64,000 nucleotides of DNA from Choanephora cucurbitarum (Eukaryota; Mucoromycota; Mucoromycetes; Mucorales; Choanephoraceae). The stretch is taken from NCBI GenBank assembly GCA_025331435.1, contig JAIWNI010000096.1, forward strand, positions 41,302 through 105,301. Reading direction: 5' to 3'. A program made the position numbers and the translations under genes. A model generated the notes under the pieces. The model saw only the letters and a program-made list of their open reading frames with translations, searched no databases and was not told where the DNA came from. Numbering within the stretch: the stretch's first letter is position 1; every line of letters starts with the position of its first letter. Of this stretch, positions 23,287 to 34,699 are shown piece after piece.

Positions 23287-23684
23287 CTAAAGTGAAAGAA
23301 AAAAGAAGAAAAAATAGAAAGAGAGAGATTGATATTCAATAGCTTTAGACCATCCTCATGATCTGTTAGCGTTATTTTTTTTTTGTGTAAGACAACAGTC
23401 ATTGTGACAGTACCTCTTTAACTAAACCCAATTGTCTATGTTTGTGTTCTGTTTATACAAACATAGAGCAAGTAACAAAGTAGATAATAAAACGTATCTT
23501 TTTTGATTTGTTTGGCTTATTTTAAATAACCCTTCGATTGAGAGAGGGCTTAAATTCATTTTAAGGAGTTTACTGCACTCTATAGAGTAGAGGAATGTCA
23601 AAAACAGGGTATATTGAACTAAACAAAAAGGGCTCTCTTTTTAAATAATTCACCTTTTTTTTTTCCTTTTTACCTTATCTCTAA
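23287..23684. promoter_or_regulatory. Shared divergent promoter region (ML protein / PP2A B'' gene)
   Basis: The 398 bp between two divergent start codons must contain both promoters. A pyrimidine-rich tract lies at 23650-23672 just before the plus-strand ATG, and purine runs (23290-23330) precede the minus-strand gene. No specific factor site is claimed. Confidence 0.5.
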
Positions 23685-25573
23685 ATGACTCTCTTTACTA
23701 TTCCAACCTTCTATTTCCCAAATGGTAGACCTTTAACAAAAGAACAAAAAGAATGGGTATTAAATACCATTGTAAGCTATCTTATTGTTTCTTCTACATA
23801 TACTTATTCTTATAAAAAAAAAGGTTAAAGTCAAAGAGATTTATGAACATCAACTTTGTCTATCAGAAACTCAGTTTTTACCAGTAACAAAAGCATGTGG
23901 ATTACCTCGATTTATGAATCTCTTGTTCTTTCGAAAATTACAGTCCTTCAGTAAAGACCCTACCATTGCATTCTCAGTTTTTGTAGAGTAGGTAATAGCC
24001 ATTCAACATGAAGAAGTTAGCTTATCTTGAACCTTATATCGATCAAGGGGATGGACATCCATGACATTAAAGAGACCCACCAAGGCCATCGATACTATCT
24101 CACTCTATTTCAATCTGATCAAAAAGACATCGTCTCCATGGATTTCACCAGAAGATTTCTTGCCTATTCTTGAAGGTAATTTTTTGAAAGTAAGAATGGA
24201 GTGTAGCCTACTGATATCACCATTAGATATCGTCATTCATCATCCAGGACTTCAGTTTCTTACCAACAATCCCATGTTTCAAGAGAGATACAGTAAGTTG
24301 GGCCCTAATCTTGTCATTCTCATGATCTCACATTCTCTTCTTAGTCGAGACAGTCATCTGTACTCTATTCTATACAGCCAAATGCAAACAAGGAAAGATG
24401 CGTCTCTCTGATTTCCGTCGATCCAACTTTGTTCAACATATCAACCAACTTGAGCCTGATACCGATCTGAATAATGTAAAATGATATGTCGATTGTGTGC
24501 TTTTTATTGATCTAGCCCTCCCTTTTTTTTTTTAAGACAAGAGATTGTTTCTCTTATAAACATTTCTATGTACTCTATGTCAAGTTTTGGGAATTAGATA
24601 CAGATCATGATTTGATGATCTCTGCCAATGATCTAGCCAATTACAGTGGAGGATTATTTTCAACCAAATTGATTGATCAGATTATGCAGTATGGTCGTAT
24701 ACCTGCCTTTGCCACACGCGAAGAACAGCATGGTCCATTGAGATTGAATTATCTGGATTATATCTGTAAATCTATCATTCTCTCATGGTGGGCCTTTCCT
24801 TTCTGATGCATCTATTTTATAGGGCTCTTGATGTCTGAAATCGATAAAAGCACACCTACTGCCATTGATTATTGGTAATTTAAAAAAAAGAAAGAAATGA
24901 CAAGCTAATGAAAATACCTTAAGGTTTCATTGCATGGATGAAGATGGAGATGGGTTAATGACCACAATGGATCTAGTAGAGTATTGGCATGCACAAGATA
25001 AAAAGTAAGTCCACCGCAGACCATGATACTTTCACTGACACACATAAAAAGACTACGTATCATGTTTGATGGCCAATCAGAGGATCCCATTCTATTTGAG
25101 AATCTAATATGTCAACTGTAAGTGACTAAATGACAACGAGAACACGCCTGTTGAATGAACAAGAGAATAGGAACGATCTCATTCAACCCATCCTACCCGG
25201 TCAATTCACACTGAATGATCTCAAAAAGAACCCATTTGCAGCAGAAAGGTTTTTTGATACTTTCTGTAACATTCAAAAGTTTCTGATCCATGATAACCAT
25301 CAAGGCCTGATTCGTGCCAATCAACAGCTGGTGAAGGAAAGCAAACGACATCATGAACTAGAGAAGGCACGGTTGATTGAACTAAAGCGACTTCAGATCA
25401 TGTTGGTGGATGGGCTGAGTTGGGTTGATAGAGAGCTGGAATTGAGACAACATGTGATGTATGAGCCATTTTCATTAGGTGCCTGGTTTGATTATGTTGA
25501 ACAAGAGTATGAAATCTTGTTGATACGAGAACAAAAAGAAGAAGAAGAAGGTAAGAGGATGGCTTGTTTGTAG
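23685..25573 (+). CDS. Protein phosphatase 2A regulatory subunit B'' (PPP2R3-like, EF-hand), ten exons, about 468 aa
   Basis: Regulatory subunit that targets PP2A and binds Ca2+ through EF-hands. Inferred exons: 23685-23771, 23824-23987, 24048-24175, 24227-24292, 24345-24475, 24537-24765, 24823-24874, 24924-25004, 25052-25117, 25171-25573 (1407 nt, in frame). Family blocks in order: IPTFYFPNGRPLT, VTKACGLPRFMNLLFF, PEDFLPILEDIVIHHPGLQFL, ETVICTLFYTAKCKQGKMRL, FSYKHFYVLYVKFWELD, then EF loops DTDHDLMISAND and DEDGDGLMTTMD, and SEIDKSTPTAIDYWFHCMD between them. Downstream is QLNDLIQPILPGQFTLNDLKK, matching the B'' C-terminal region. Length resembles the short PPP2R3C type. The first EF loop has His at a usual Gly position. 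Intact; some splice sites are my best fit. Confidence 0.93.
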
Positions 25574-27232
25574 TCTATATTGACTAGATGAGATAGACAC
25601 TAGCTTTCTGACCAATCACAAGTTACTTAAAGTCTTGTTGGATACCACTGGTTAAATAAAGTGTAACAGAGAAAGGAAATTGTACTACTTTCTACCCAAA
25701 TCCTGTCAAAAAAAAAAGCTGAGGATAGAATTCTAGAATTCTTAATTGATATTCAATATCCGATTCGTTGACCTAGCCCTCCATCTCTCTCTCTCTTTTA
25801 TGCGTCATCTAAACGTCAAACTAGTTATTTAAGCTTTCCCCTTGATAACATAACGAAATCAACAGATATAAGTCATTTAATAGGGTTCAAATGAAGCCTA
25901 TTTTAGATCATACCATCTCTCTCTTAAAGCCCCCCTCTTTTTTTGACTGTACTCAAGATAATGTGTGAAAGATGGTTTTCCAGAGATAGCTTGATCTGTG
26001 CTTTCTATCTGTGTTACCTATCTTATAACATGAAGGCTATTCTGTTAAAGCAAATCATGTCATTTTATCGTCAAAGTGATTTTTTTTAACCGCATACAAC
26101 ACAAGATCATTGTCTTTAAAGTAAAGTGGTCCCCTTTTTTTTTTAGAGGGATCAATGAAACAAGTTTCAGGAATACTCCCCCGCCAATCACAAAGTAAAG
26201 CCATAGTAAGCTTTATCTGTTCTAATGATGCGATTTAAATGAGCTTGCACGCAAGAAAAAAACTATTGCTTTTTTTTTCTATTGTTCTGTCTGTGACACC
26301 TATCATCTATGCGGACTCTCTTTATTCTATCTTTTGCGGGATCTTTTCAGTAGGGTTGAGAGGGAGGGGAAACACCATTCGTTTTACAGGACTTGTCATT
26401 CATTCTTACCTGCCACAAAAAAAAAGGGTTCATTTGAAAGAAAAAAAAAAGCAAAAGAGAGCAATGATAAAAAAAAAACCACTTGTAAATACTTTAAAGC
26501 AAGTGATTTTCTACTCACTTATTCATTTTATTTTCTCTGTTATGATAAAGAAGAAGAATTACTCTGGGAATCATGACTGATGTTACACATATGGCTGAGC
26601 TAGAAGCGATACGTGATAGAGCCATTTAAACAGACAACAATATCTGTTTTGTTAGATCAGTTCATTTTAAACGGGAAAATCAACTGTATAGGGTGTGACT
26701 GTATTCCATTTTTGATTAAAAAATAAAAGGGATGACTTGACAGCTGTGAATTAACCCGATATCATTTCAAACTCCTTGTTTCTCCCTTTTCACTCCTTAT
26801 TTTGACATTTGAAAATAGAGAGCAATACTATCAATCTCTCTTTACAGAGGTTATCAACAGATAAATATTTTTTTAAGAAGAGAGAGGAGTTAGAATCAAA
26901 ATGATCTGTACTACTTCTTGTGTGTGTGTGTGTGTGCATAGAGAATGGGAAATTGTGTTACTTTAAGATCTATTTGATTGTTTCTGTAATCAGAAGCAAT
27001 CATTATCATTCAAAGAGAAGTGTGTAATTCTCTCTCTCTATTTTAATAGTTATATCATTTCATCTTTAGTTATAATGTGAAAGGGGGGAATTTTTTTTTT
27101 AAAAAAAAATAAAAGCAACGTAATCTATATAGACTATAAATAATAATGAAGAAGAGATAATAGTACAAAATAGAGTGTAATAAAAAAAAAGGGTATGTAT
27201 GTTTAATATATATATATAAAAGAAAGAAGGAA
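25574..27232. other. 1.7-kb convergent intergenic region; no gene
   Basis: Between the converging PP2A subunit and homeobox genes. AT-rich with several poly-A/T runs and a (GT)n stretch at about 26921-26935. An ORF at 26239-26580 is Lys/Phe-rich with no motif and is considered chance. Confidence 0.5.
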
Positions 27233-28063
27233 TTATTGACTGAAATTATGATGTTTATCATCATACATCATGTCAAATTCATTGCCAACAGGCATACCAG
27301 TGTCTAAATGAGCGTGTTCCTCTTCTTCTTCTTGTTCCAGCATAGGCTGTAGAATACGTCTTCTTGCATTAATAAACCAGTTACTAATTTGATTTAAATT
27401 TAAATTTGTTTCAGCTGCCAAAGTTGCCTTTTCCTCTTCGGTTGGATACGGGTGTTTTTATGTCGTGAGAGCCAATCACGTAAGATGGCTGTCACAGCCT
27501 TTGGCAGATTCCCACGTCGGCGTTTGTTTGAGATGATGGACACATTCGCACTCTTCTTTTCATGATGGATTTTCATAGTGGATTGATGAATATGTTTATG
27601 TCTTTCTTTGATAGGTGGTGATGGATGTTCATAGTAGTGATAATGCGTAGGAGGCAGTAAGGTAGGATAATGATGTGGAGGACTGGGTGAAGACACCAAT
27701 GAAGGTACAGGTGAATGGTCTAATGATTCAGGGTGATCTTTATAGGAAATTAGGGAACGCACAGACATACACTGTCTCAATAATTTTACCTTTTGTCCAA
27801 GTAAATAACCAATATCGACCATTGGTCTCAAGCATCTCTTGAATTCGTTTTTTATGTACATCCAAATGACGTCCATAGGAAGGGTCACCATAGGGGATAT
27901 GAACATGCTCAAGGTCACCTGATCCAGCCTTTACATATTCATAGTCATGGAATAGGATAATAGGACTAAATGTGCGTATCTATAGAAACCAGATGAGTTC
28001 AAGATGACTACATAGTATTGAGTTTTTTGTTACTTTTTTCTCAGTATGCAATGTAGTTGACAT
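27233..28063 (-). CDS. TALE-class homeodomain transcription factor; frame break inside the homeobox
   Basis: Nuclear DNA-binding protein. Exons (minus): 28034-28063 (begins [10 protein letters not shown]), 27790-27979 ([19 protein letters not shown] ... RYWLFTWTK), and 27233-27737. Introns are 54 and 52 nt. The third exon has a Pro/His-rich linker, then [23 protein letters not shown], homeodomain helix 1 with the basic arm. The rest, [17 protein letters not shown] and [14 protein letters not shown] (helix 3, with the WFINARRR motif of TALE proteins), is in another frame: the run of five A near 27459 must be six for a continuous homeodomain. An acidic tail ([10 protein letters not shown]) ends the protein. 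Either a homopolymer sequencing error or a real mutation that removes helices 2-3. Confidence 0.88.
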
Positions 28064-29759
28064 GACGACAATGAAGTAGATGGGATGAAGCCAGATGACA
28101 AAATAAAAAAAAAAATAGAGAGATAAAAAAAAAAGAAGAAAAAGAAGGGGGGGGGGGAGCTATTTTTAGAGGGGGTGGTTAGAGAGTAGATTTCAAGGAG
28201 AAAAAGAAAGAAAGAAAAAAAAAATATATATTTTATATATAGACAGACTCAATGCTATTTATTTTGACAAGCGGAGCCAAATAATAAAAAAAAAAATTTG
28301 GGAAAAAAGAAAGAAAGAAAAAAGGAACACAACTTATTTTTATCCGTTTGTTCCTGTACTCTAGAATTCAATCAGCGCATTCAAACTACCCTATATGGAT
28401 ATACTGATTTAATGAGTTGACACACTATGAGATAAAGTTAAGAAGTGATTGACTTTGAAGAACACAGACAGGAGAGGGTAAAAATATTTACCATTCAATT
28501 GATCTTTATTTTCCTCTCAATGACAACATTCTGTCTAGGATCAAACAACAATTTATGGTTTCAAAAAGGAGGTGAGATTCCTTTTTTAGTTAAGAAAAAA
28601 GACCACTTTCAATAAGAACATCATCTGATGAAGCGGCGTCATGCTTTTCTTATATACTCTATCCTATGGATGTATGACGTAGACTATTCTATCCAATCAA
28701 TCGCTTGATTTCTTTAGAGTGCTGTCAAATTGTCTTATTTACAAGATAAAAAAGAGAGACTCGTGCTGGTAACACAGATTAATTTCCATTCTTGAGTTCA
28801 ACTGTGTAGGTTGAATCGCCATTCTCAAGAGTAATATCATTACAGAGAGAGAGAATATTTCACTTGTACACTATTCAACAAGAATGAAACACCATGAAGC
28901 TCCTCTGAATCCTTGTCAACTAAGACAGTGTTATAAGCTGTATCCTCATATTCATCAATGATATACCCTTTCTTGGGATGATTTCTGACAGTTCAATCAA
29001 ATAATAACAAATGAACCAATCAGAATACATGCTTCTTACTGGATTCTATTCTCTCGATTTTACATGTCAAACAAGATATAAATTGACATAAACAAAAAAA
29101 AAGCCACTCTCTGTACGACAACATGATTTAAGATTATGACTAAAAGTATTTTATCTTATTACACACACGTACTATTTACCGAAAGCAGTAATCTTGCTTG
29201 GCTATAGCTTATCATGCATACAATTATATTTATTTAGTCATGGTGTTATTGCATGTCAAAATAGACTACAGTGAACAAGTGCAAATGAGTCCTACCTGAG
29301 GGAATTAAATAAGCTTATATTGGATCTATCCTATATAGTCTATCAAGCAAAGATATAAATTGCTCTATGAAATACCTTCCATTCACATTAATCTCTCTCT
29401 TTTGGAATAATAGACAAGAGGAAACAAAACTCATTTTAAGCAAAAGACTCTTAAAAAGGAAATGACGTGTTACACAAGGTGAATGCATGTACTCTTGGAA
29501 GAGGAGAACACCAGCTTCATTCATTGGGCAACATGTATTCAATTGTACGAATAGTAGGATTAGGTGACCACTTTTTAAAAGGTTTATTGTCTTTGTTTAC
29601 TTTATTTCAGGCACTGAAACGAGTTTCGTCAAAGTGTTTCTTAAAGAGTTTCATCACTGTGATAGATTCCCTAAAAGAAAAAAAAATTTGTTTCTTCATA
29701 GAGTAAAAAAAAAAATCACCGCCTATTTATTATAAACACACAAAATACAAGATAAAACC
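28064..29759. other. 1.7-kb intergenic region with a possible orphan exon
   Basis: Holds the homeobox gene promoter (poly-A, poly-G run at 28147-28158). On the minus strand at about 28995-28870 a frame reads NHPKKGYIIDEYEDTAYNTV and then LVDKDSEELHGVSFLLN, with good coding character and an acceptor-like CTGTCAG before it (about 28996). A second piece at about 28840-28780 reads ITLENGDSTYTVELKNGN*. No start or full gene model could be built, and the family is not recognised. Confidence 0.3.
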
Positions 29760-30476
29760 TTAAAGACCCATCACTTCCTTCAACTGTTGCTTTCTTTGTT
29801 CAATTTCATTCTGAACAGAGCTTGTACTGTGCATCAATTCATCAAAGGAAGGATGGAAAGATCGACCCTCTGAACTCATGACAGCATCAATCTTGGCATC
29901 CAAATTATCCAATGTCACAAAGGCATCTGTAGCAGCATACAGCTTCAACAACTGCTTGCGTCGAACCAGACGTTGTTGTTCTTCAAACTGAATACGGTTC
30001 ATACGTCTCTGGTCTATCTGACTGCTCTGTTGTTCTGTCTGCTTCAGATCCAACATCTGAACGACCTCTTGTACATGTTCTTTCTGTTGTCTCTTTTCTG
30101 CCTCAAGTGCTCTCTTGACAGCCTCTGCCTTTTGTTCGGCCAGAGCCAATTTCTCAGCTGACTGAAGTTGCTTTTGACCTTGCTTCTCTAATAATTCATG
30201 GGCGTACTTGTGACGACTGACTCGGAGTGCTTGACGGTATTGCTTCTTGGGGCTGGTGGATGACTGGCTTTTGGGGGATTGGCTTTCCAGGTGAGAGGTG
30301 AGTGAGTGGCCAATGTCTCGACGTTTGATGATCACTTTGGTTTCTTCGCGAGTACCTTCAGGTGCTTCGAAGCCAGGTGCATATCCTTTACGGCCGGGAA
30401 CGTATTGTGTTGAGGCTAATCGAACAAAGGAACGACTAGGTAAGTTGATACGGGCAATGCGAGCAATGGTGGACAT
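29760..30476 (-). CDS. Mitochondrial small ribosomal subunit protein mS26 (Pet123-type), 238 aa
   Basis: Structural protein of the mitochondrial small ribosomal subunit, imported into the matrix. The N-terminus MSTIARIARINLPSRSFVRL is basic and Ser/Arg-rich without acidic residues, a typical mitochondrial presequence. KKQYRQALRVSRHKYAHELL starts the conserved mS26 block, followed by a long Glu/Lys/Gln-rich coiled coil (about residues 95-165). FVTLDNLDAKIDAVMSSEGRSF near the C-terminus resembles the FITRENLEARVEAAL segment of animal mS26. Single exon; clean ATG at 30476 and TAA at 29760. Length is close to that of the family. Yeast Pet123 is the orthologue by function. Confidence 0.8.
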   Translation of the reverse strand: MSTIARIARINLPSRSFVRLASTQYVPGRKGYAPGFEAPEGTREETKVIIKRRDIGHSLTSHLESQSPKSQSSTSPKKQYRQALRVSRHKYAHELLEKQGQKQLQSAEKLALAEQKAEAVKRALEAEKRQQKEHVQEVVQMLDLKQTEQQSSQIDQRRMNRIQFEEQQRLVRRKQLLKLYAATDAFVTLDNLDAKIDAVMSSEGRSFHPSFDELMHSTSSVQNEIEQRKQQLKEVMGL

Positions 30477-31307
30477 TATGTGTGTGTGTAGACAGAAGAA
30501 AAGAGAGGAAATAGTATGTAGTTGGGTGTATCTGCTTTGTTTGGAATTCCTTATAAGTGAAATGAACTCATTCGTTGCTTTTTTCTTTCTTACCTTTTAC
30601 TTTTTTTTTTTTTTGGCCTGAACAAGGGTCGAATAAAGCAGACACTTTTTAAAAAAAATAAAATGATGTCCTTGAGCGCAGTCACACCCTATCACCTTTG
30701 TTCTTTTGAGTAGAGCACTACGGCTTACATCATGTGCTGATCTGGTCTTGACAAAAAAGGGATGTTGAGTCAAGCGAAATAAGCCCTCTCTTCTTTCATG
30801 GCAGTTGCATGATGTTGTGTAGTCAACATCCTTTCATGAGGATGGTGTTATGCATACTGTTTGTGGTGACTGAGATAGACAATCAAATTAGGAATCATGT
30901 ATTGCTTCTATTGTATATCAACCACATCGTGTATGAATTCCAACTCATAACAAACCATCTTTATGCTTTTATCAATTCACCATGAATGATTTTATGGGTA
31001 CAAAGAACAAAGAGAGAAAAAAAAAGCCTGATACAAGGCATAGTGAAGAGAGACATCAATCTAAATGTCTGCCATTATACTAGATACTATAGAGGCATTA
31101 TTCTGAGCAAATGAAGTAAATCATCATGGAGTTCAAGGACAAAGAGAGTGCAATAATTGAATTAAAAATCAGTAGAGATAAAGCAACTTAGATTCAGTGT
31201 GTTTGATTCAAGATTAGCCTCTACTCTCTTTCAAGTATATAGACACGCTTGAATAGAGTGAACACTGCATCAAGCTATGGTCAAGTCAAAGTGAAACCAT
31301 GTTCTTA
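30477..31307. other. Intergenic; no gene
   Basis: mS26 promoter side and AT-rich filler. Nothing recognisable. It marks the start of the gene-poor half of the window. Confidence 0.5.
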
Positions 31308-34180
31308 TCAAAAACAATGCATTGGTGATCCTACGATAAAATAGATTTTGTTTGAGATATGAACATTACAAAGCAAATCTATCTTATCTCTATTGAATCC
31401 ATGGGAGTCCAAGTAACTGAAATAGATGAGCTGAGCTAGTGCAGTAGGCCTTTTTTTTTTCCCCTTGCCATCAAAAGCCAGGTTAAGACAGCTCCTTTTT
31501 TTTTTTATATATGGAAGTGGCTCAGATAGTTGAGAGGGCTTGTAGTATCCAAATTTAGATTTCTTGAGTATACCTATAGTGTCATCACTCGTGTCAAGGG
31601 TAGCTATATAACTTAGCGCCCATGTTTGAAACCAGTGATTCATGCCACATTATTGTTTTTACAGGCAGAAAGGTTTCTGCTTCGGATTGAATCCAACCAG
31701 CTTTGTTTTGTAGCTGCATCAATACCACGATAAACCAATGGATCAAGACAAACAGACTCATAGCTTTCACCTTCGATCCTAAAATAAAAAAATTATGGTT
31801 TAGTCTACCATCATCATCAGAACTAACTACTTCTTTAACAAAGTTGCAGAATCATCCCATTGATTTTTATCTTGATTACAAGGTTTGACCTGATAGAGAA
31901 GAGGTGAACAAAAGATAGCTCAAGTAAATGATAAGGGTCAATAGTAAAGAGGAATCCTATCATTGAGCAATGCAGCCCTTTACTAAGAGAGAAAGCCCCC
32001 CCCCCAATGGATCATACATTGATTTTGACTACCCGACAAAGAAAGAGTCCTCAGTTCTTACGATAGTTGACGTGTGCATTGGAAGCCCTAGAGTAGTTAG
32101 ACAACAAAGGTGTTGGAGTTCGCTACTATTATTGAAAAGGCAGGCAATGGTATCGTCGTAAGCGAGCAGTTGAGTCGGACTCGATACAAGAGCTGATGAC
32201 GAGAAGGCAAAGAGGAATCCTCGTGTATAATTGGGAGAAGGAAAGAATAGACACTCAAAAGAAGTTCAAAGGCTAGGTCAAACAGAACCAGTAAGAATGG
32301 GACGCTCTTGTCACAAGCCTCATCTTTATAGGACAGAAGGTGAATGAAAGCCATTGACAAGGATAGAGCAAGGTAGTGCTGTCGCTGTGGGGGGGGGGGA
32401 AACCAAAACGTTTCATTACAAGCTGCAACTAATTGGGATGTATAAGCTTTCGCTTGATCCAAAAGTAGAGTATGCTTCATTAGCCATTTTCATCAAAAGA
32501 CGGTTATCACCAATGAAATGATCCCGAATAAAGCCAGATGGGTGGAGATGAATCAAATCGTCTGCGATCCCAAAAAAAAAGGAACCACGTATTCAGAATG
32601 CGGATGAAAACCTTTGTATCCGTAGTTGATGAAGGGAATTGGACTTCAGTTCTTTCGATCTGTCAAATACGTCCTTCTTTTTTTTTGGCAATAGAAAGAC
32701 AGATAAACTACAGTGAACTTGATGATGTCGGAAAATAATTCCTCTAATTTAAGGTTGCTTGTAAAAAGACAAGGCTTTGACTTATCCATCAAGAGTCATC
32801 CTCTCAAGTAGTAAGTTAGAGTCTGAAATATGAGCCGACGAAAGTAATCGAGTTCAAATGAGACTCAGCAGCATCGATGTCAATTGGTTTTGGAGAACAG
32901 AGTTTAACATAAAAAGCTGAATCAAGCGTTTCCTTCTTGATTTGACAGACATAGTTCAAAGCTGGCGTGGTGGGACAGTGAACTTGGAGAGTATTGCCGA
33001 GGCAGTTCACTTAAGGATATCCTGCAGACAGTTCTTCTTCTTTTCACGCCATCGGATACCTCGCCTTCAAAGCCAAATATTCCACATGGTGATGGTGTAA
33101 AGATGACAGTTACTCTTGTATTACTTGCAACAGGCGAGAAAGTTCAAAGATGGATCACGGATCAAATTCGATTTCATCTTAGACCGCTTTCCCTGAAGCA
33201 GAGCTTTAGTACAAGTAGAAAGGGAATTGGTCTGACAGCCAGAGTACGCTCTTGCTGTTTTGACACTTCAGATGTTTTCATTTAGAGAGGGGGGGGGGAG
33301 ACAGGAAGATGTGAAGGACAACTAGCTACTGCCTTAGGCAAGTGAGAGTTTAGCTTTATTTGAAAGGTAACATCTTTGACCAATCGAAGGTGTACTTTCC
33401 AAAAAAAAAACCTTTACCTATAGAGGTGGCGAAAGAAGAAGGAGAGAATGATGACTAGAGACGGAGGTGTAGTGAGAGTAATCTATGATCTGCCCACCCA
33501 AATGGCAAAAAGTCAACTTGATTGCGATTGTACAGAACACTCGAAAGAATATCTTCTGCAACAAAACCACAATCAACACAAGAAGTACCTCCATGGTTCT
33601 GAAAGACGAGCAATGCAAGCTGGTCAGTAAAAGTGATGACATTGATAAACATCCGATCAATCTACTCAAGCCATTTTTGAGGTACTCTACGAGGAGGACT
33701 AAGAAAGTGATTGGCACATGAATACTTAAACTCACCCAGAATCACTTGACGTGATGATAGGGATGAAAAGAAGCTGGCAATCGAGGTAAAGAAGAGAAAG
33801 CACAATCTTTCGCCACTACTGGCTGGGAAATAGACGACTACGAAGATGAATGGATCAAAAAGGTTTCGAGCGGTAAGTGATGGATGTGCTGATAATACAA
33901 ATGCAGCGACTGACAAAAGAATTAGAATTTCAATATCTGGTTTGTAAACAAATCAGGCCACAGTGAGCAGATCAGATGCTGTTTTGAGCATGGAATTGTT
34001 GATGAAGTGTTTTTTTTTTTGCAAGAGCACATTATCAGTGTGCGTTTCTAAAAGAGCAAGAATATCAAAGGAGTATGAGCATAAATGGCGGATGAATGAT
34101 GAACGTACGTTGGGGTTGGCTGCTTTAGCAATACTACGACAGTCAAGAGTTTCCAGTTGAAGACGAATAGGAGGATAAGG
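31308..34180 (-). pseudogene. Decayed LINE ORF2 (endonuclease and reverse transcriptase remnants)
   Basis: Reading the minus strand from about 34180: QLETLDCRSIAKAANPN and SYSFDILALLETHTD are the first EEP endonuclease blocks. About 400 bp later come ILGEFKYS (family form LGDFN), NHGGTSCVDCGFVAED and WADHRLLSLHLRL, the remaining endonuclease motifs. Around 32480-32100 lie reverse-transcriptase blocks: LLLDQAKAY (motif A), FDLAFELLL (motif B region) and, in a shifted frame, LLAYDDTIACLF, which resembles the catalytic YADD box with Ala missing. A further frame at 31640-31320 (NHWFQTWALSYIATL) would be the post-RT region. Multiple frameshifts and stops, and long C, T and A runs, make it clearly dead. 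It differs from the LINE at 1-1502 in its endonuclease sequence. Confidence 0.75.
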
Positions 34181-34267
34181 AAAGGGTATGAAGGAACGGA
34201 AAGGAAAGGCTTTCGAAACTCATCAAATTATTGAGAGGAAGATTGGTCACCCAGAAGCGAATCGGTG

Positions 34268-34476
34268 CTACAGTACTACCCCGCAATAACGGAATCAATA
34301 TTGCATGGTTTTGGTGCCGTACAAACCTAAGATTGCAGTTACTTTAGGTATACACTTTTCACATTATATCATTGGTTCCTTCTCGATCAAAGCAAGATAA
34401 GAAACGACGAAATTCTCGCAACAATGGATAACTCTGCATCCATACTGAATTCCGTTATTGCGGGGTAGTACTGTAG
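34268..34476. repeat. 28-bp perfect inverted repeat (34268-34295 / 34449-34476)
   Basis: The arm beginning CTACAGTACTACCCCGC occurs on the plus strand at 34268 and on the minus strand at 34476, with 153 bp between. Both strands encode TVLPRNNGI in an open frame, which suggests an inverted duplication of a small coding fragment rather than a transposon terminus. Confidence 0.9.
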
Positions 34477-34630
34477 ACTCAAATTCAACAATGGAAGGTA
34501 ATTGTGTATCTGGAAGTAAGCCATCCAAAACAGACTTGCCAAAAAGAAAAGGTTCTGGAGGGGCATTAGATTTGTCCAAGTATTTAGGGTTCTTGATACA
34601 ATGTTTGCTAGTGGTGATGCTTATGCCCTC
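34364..34630 (-). other. ORF fragment next to the LINE remnant, unknown
   Basis: Minus-strand frame reading KHCIKNPKYLDKSNAPPEPF and then LFGKSVLDGLLPDTQLPSIV to a stop at 34364. Composition is protein-like. It lies where LINE ORF1 would be expected but shows no zinc knuckle, so the assignment is open. Confidence 0.3.
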
Positions 34631-34699
34631 GCAGTCTACAATGAGTGTCTTGTTTTTCTTCTGGCGTCTTGCTATCCTAGTTCCTTAGTCTCGCCTTCC

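Noticed and set aside
26239..26580. 113-codon ORF between the PP2A subunit and homeobox genes
   Set aside because: Dominated by AAA/TTT codons from homopolymers; no motif, no start context.
27233..27421. A separate small homeodomain protein starting at MAAETN
   Set aside because: That position is a TTG inside the homeodomain; the upstream half is present in the neighbouring frame, so it is one broken gene.
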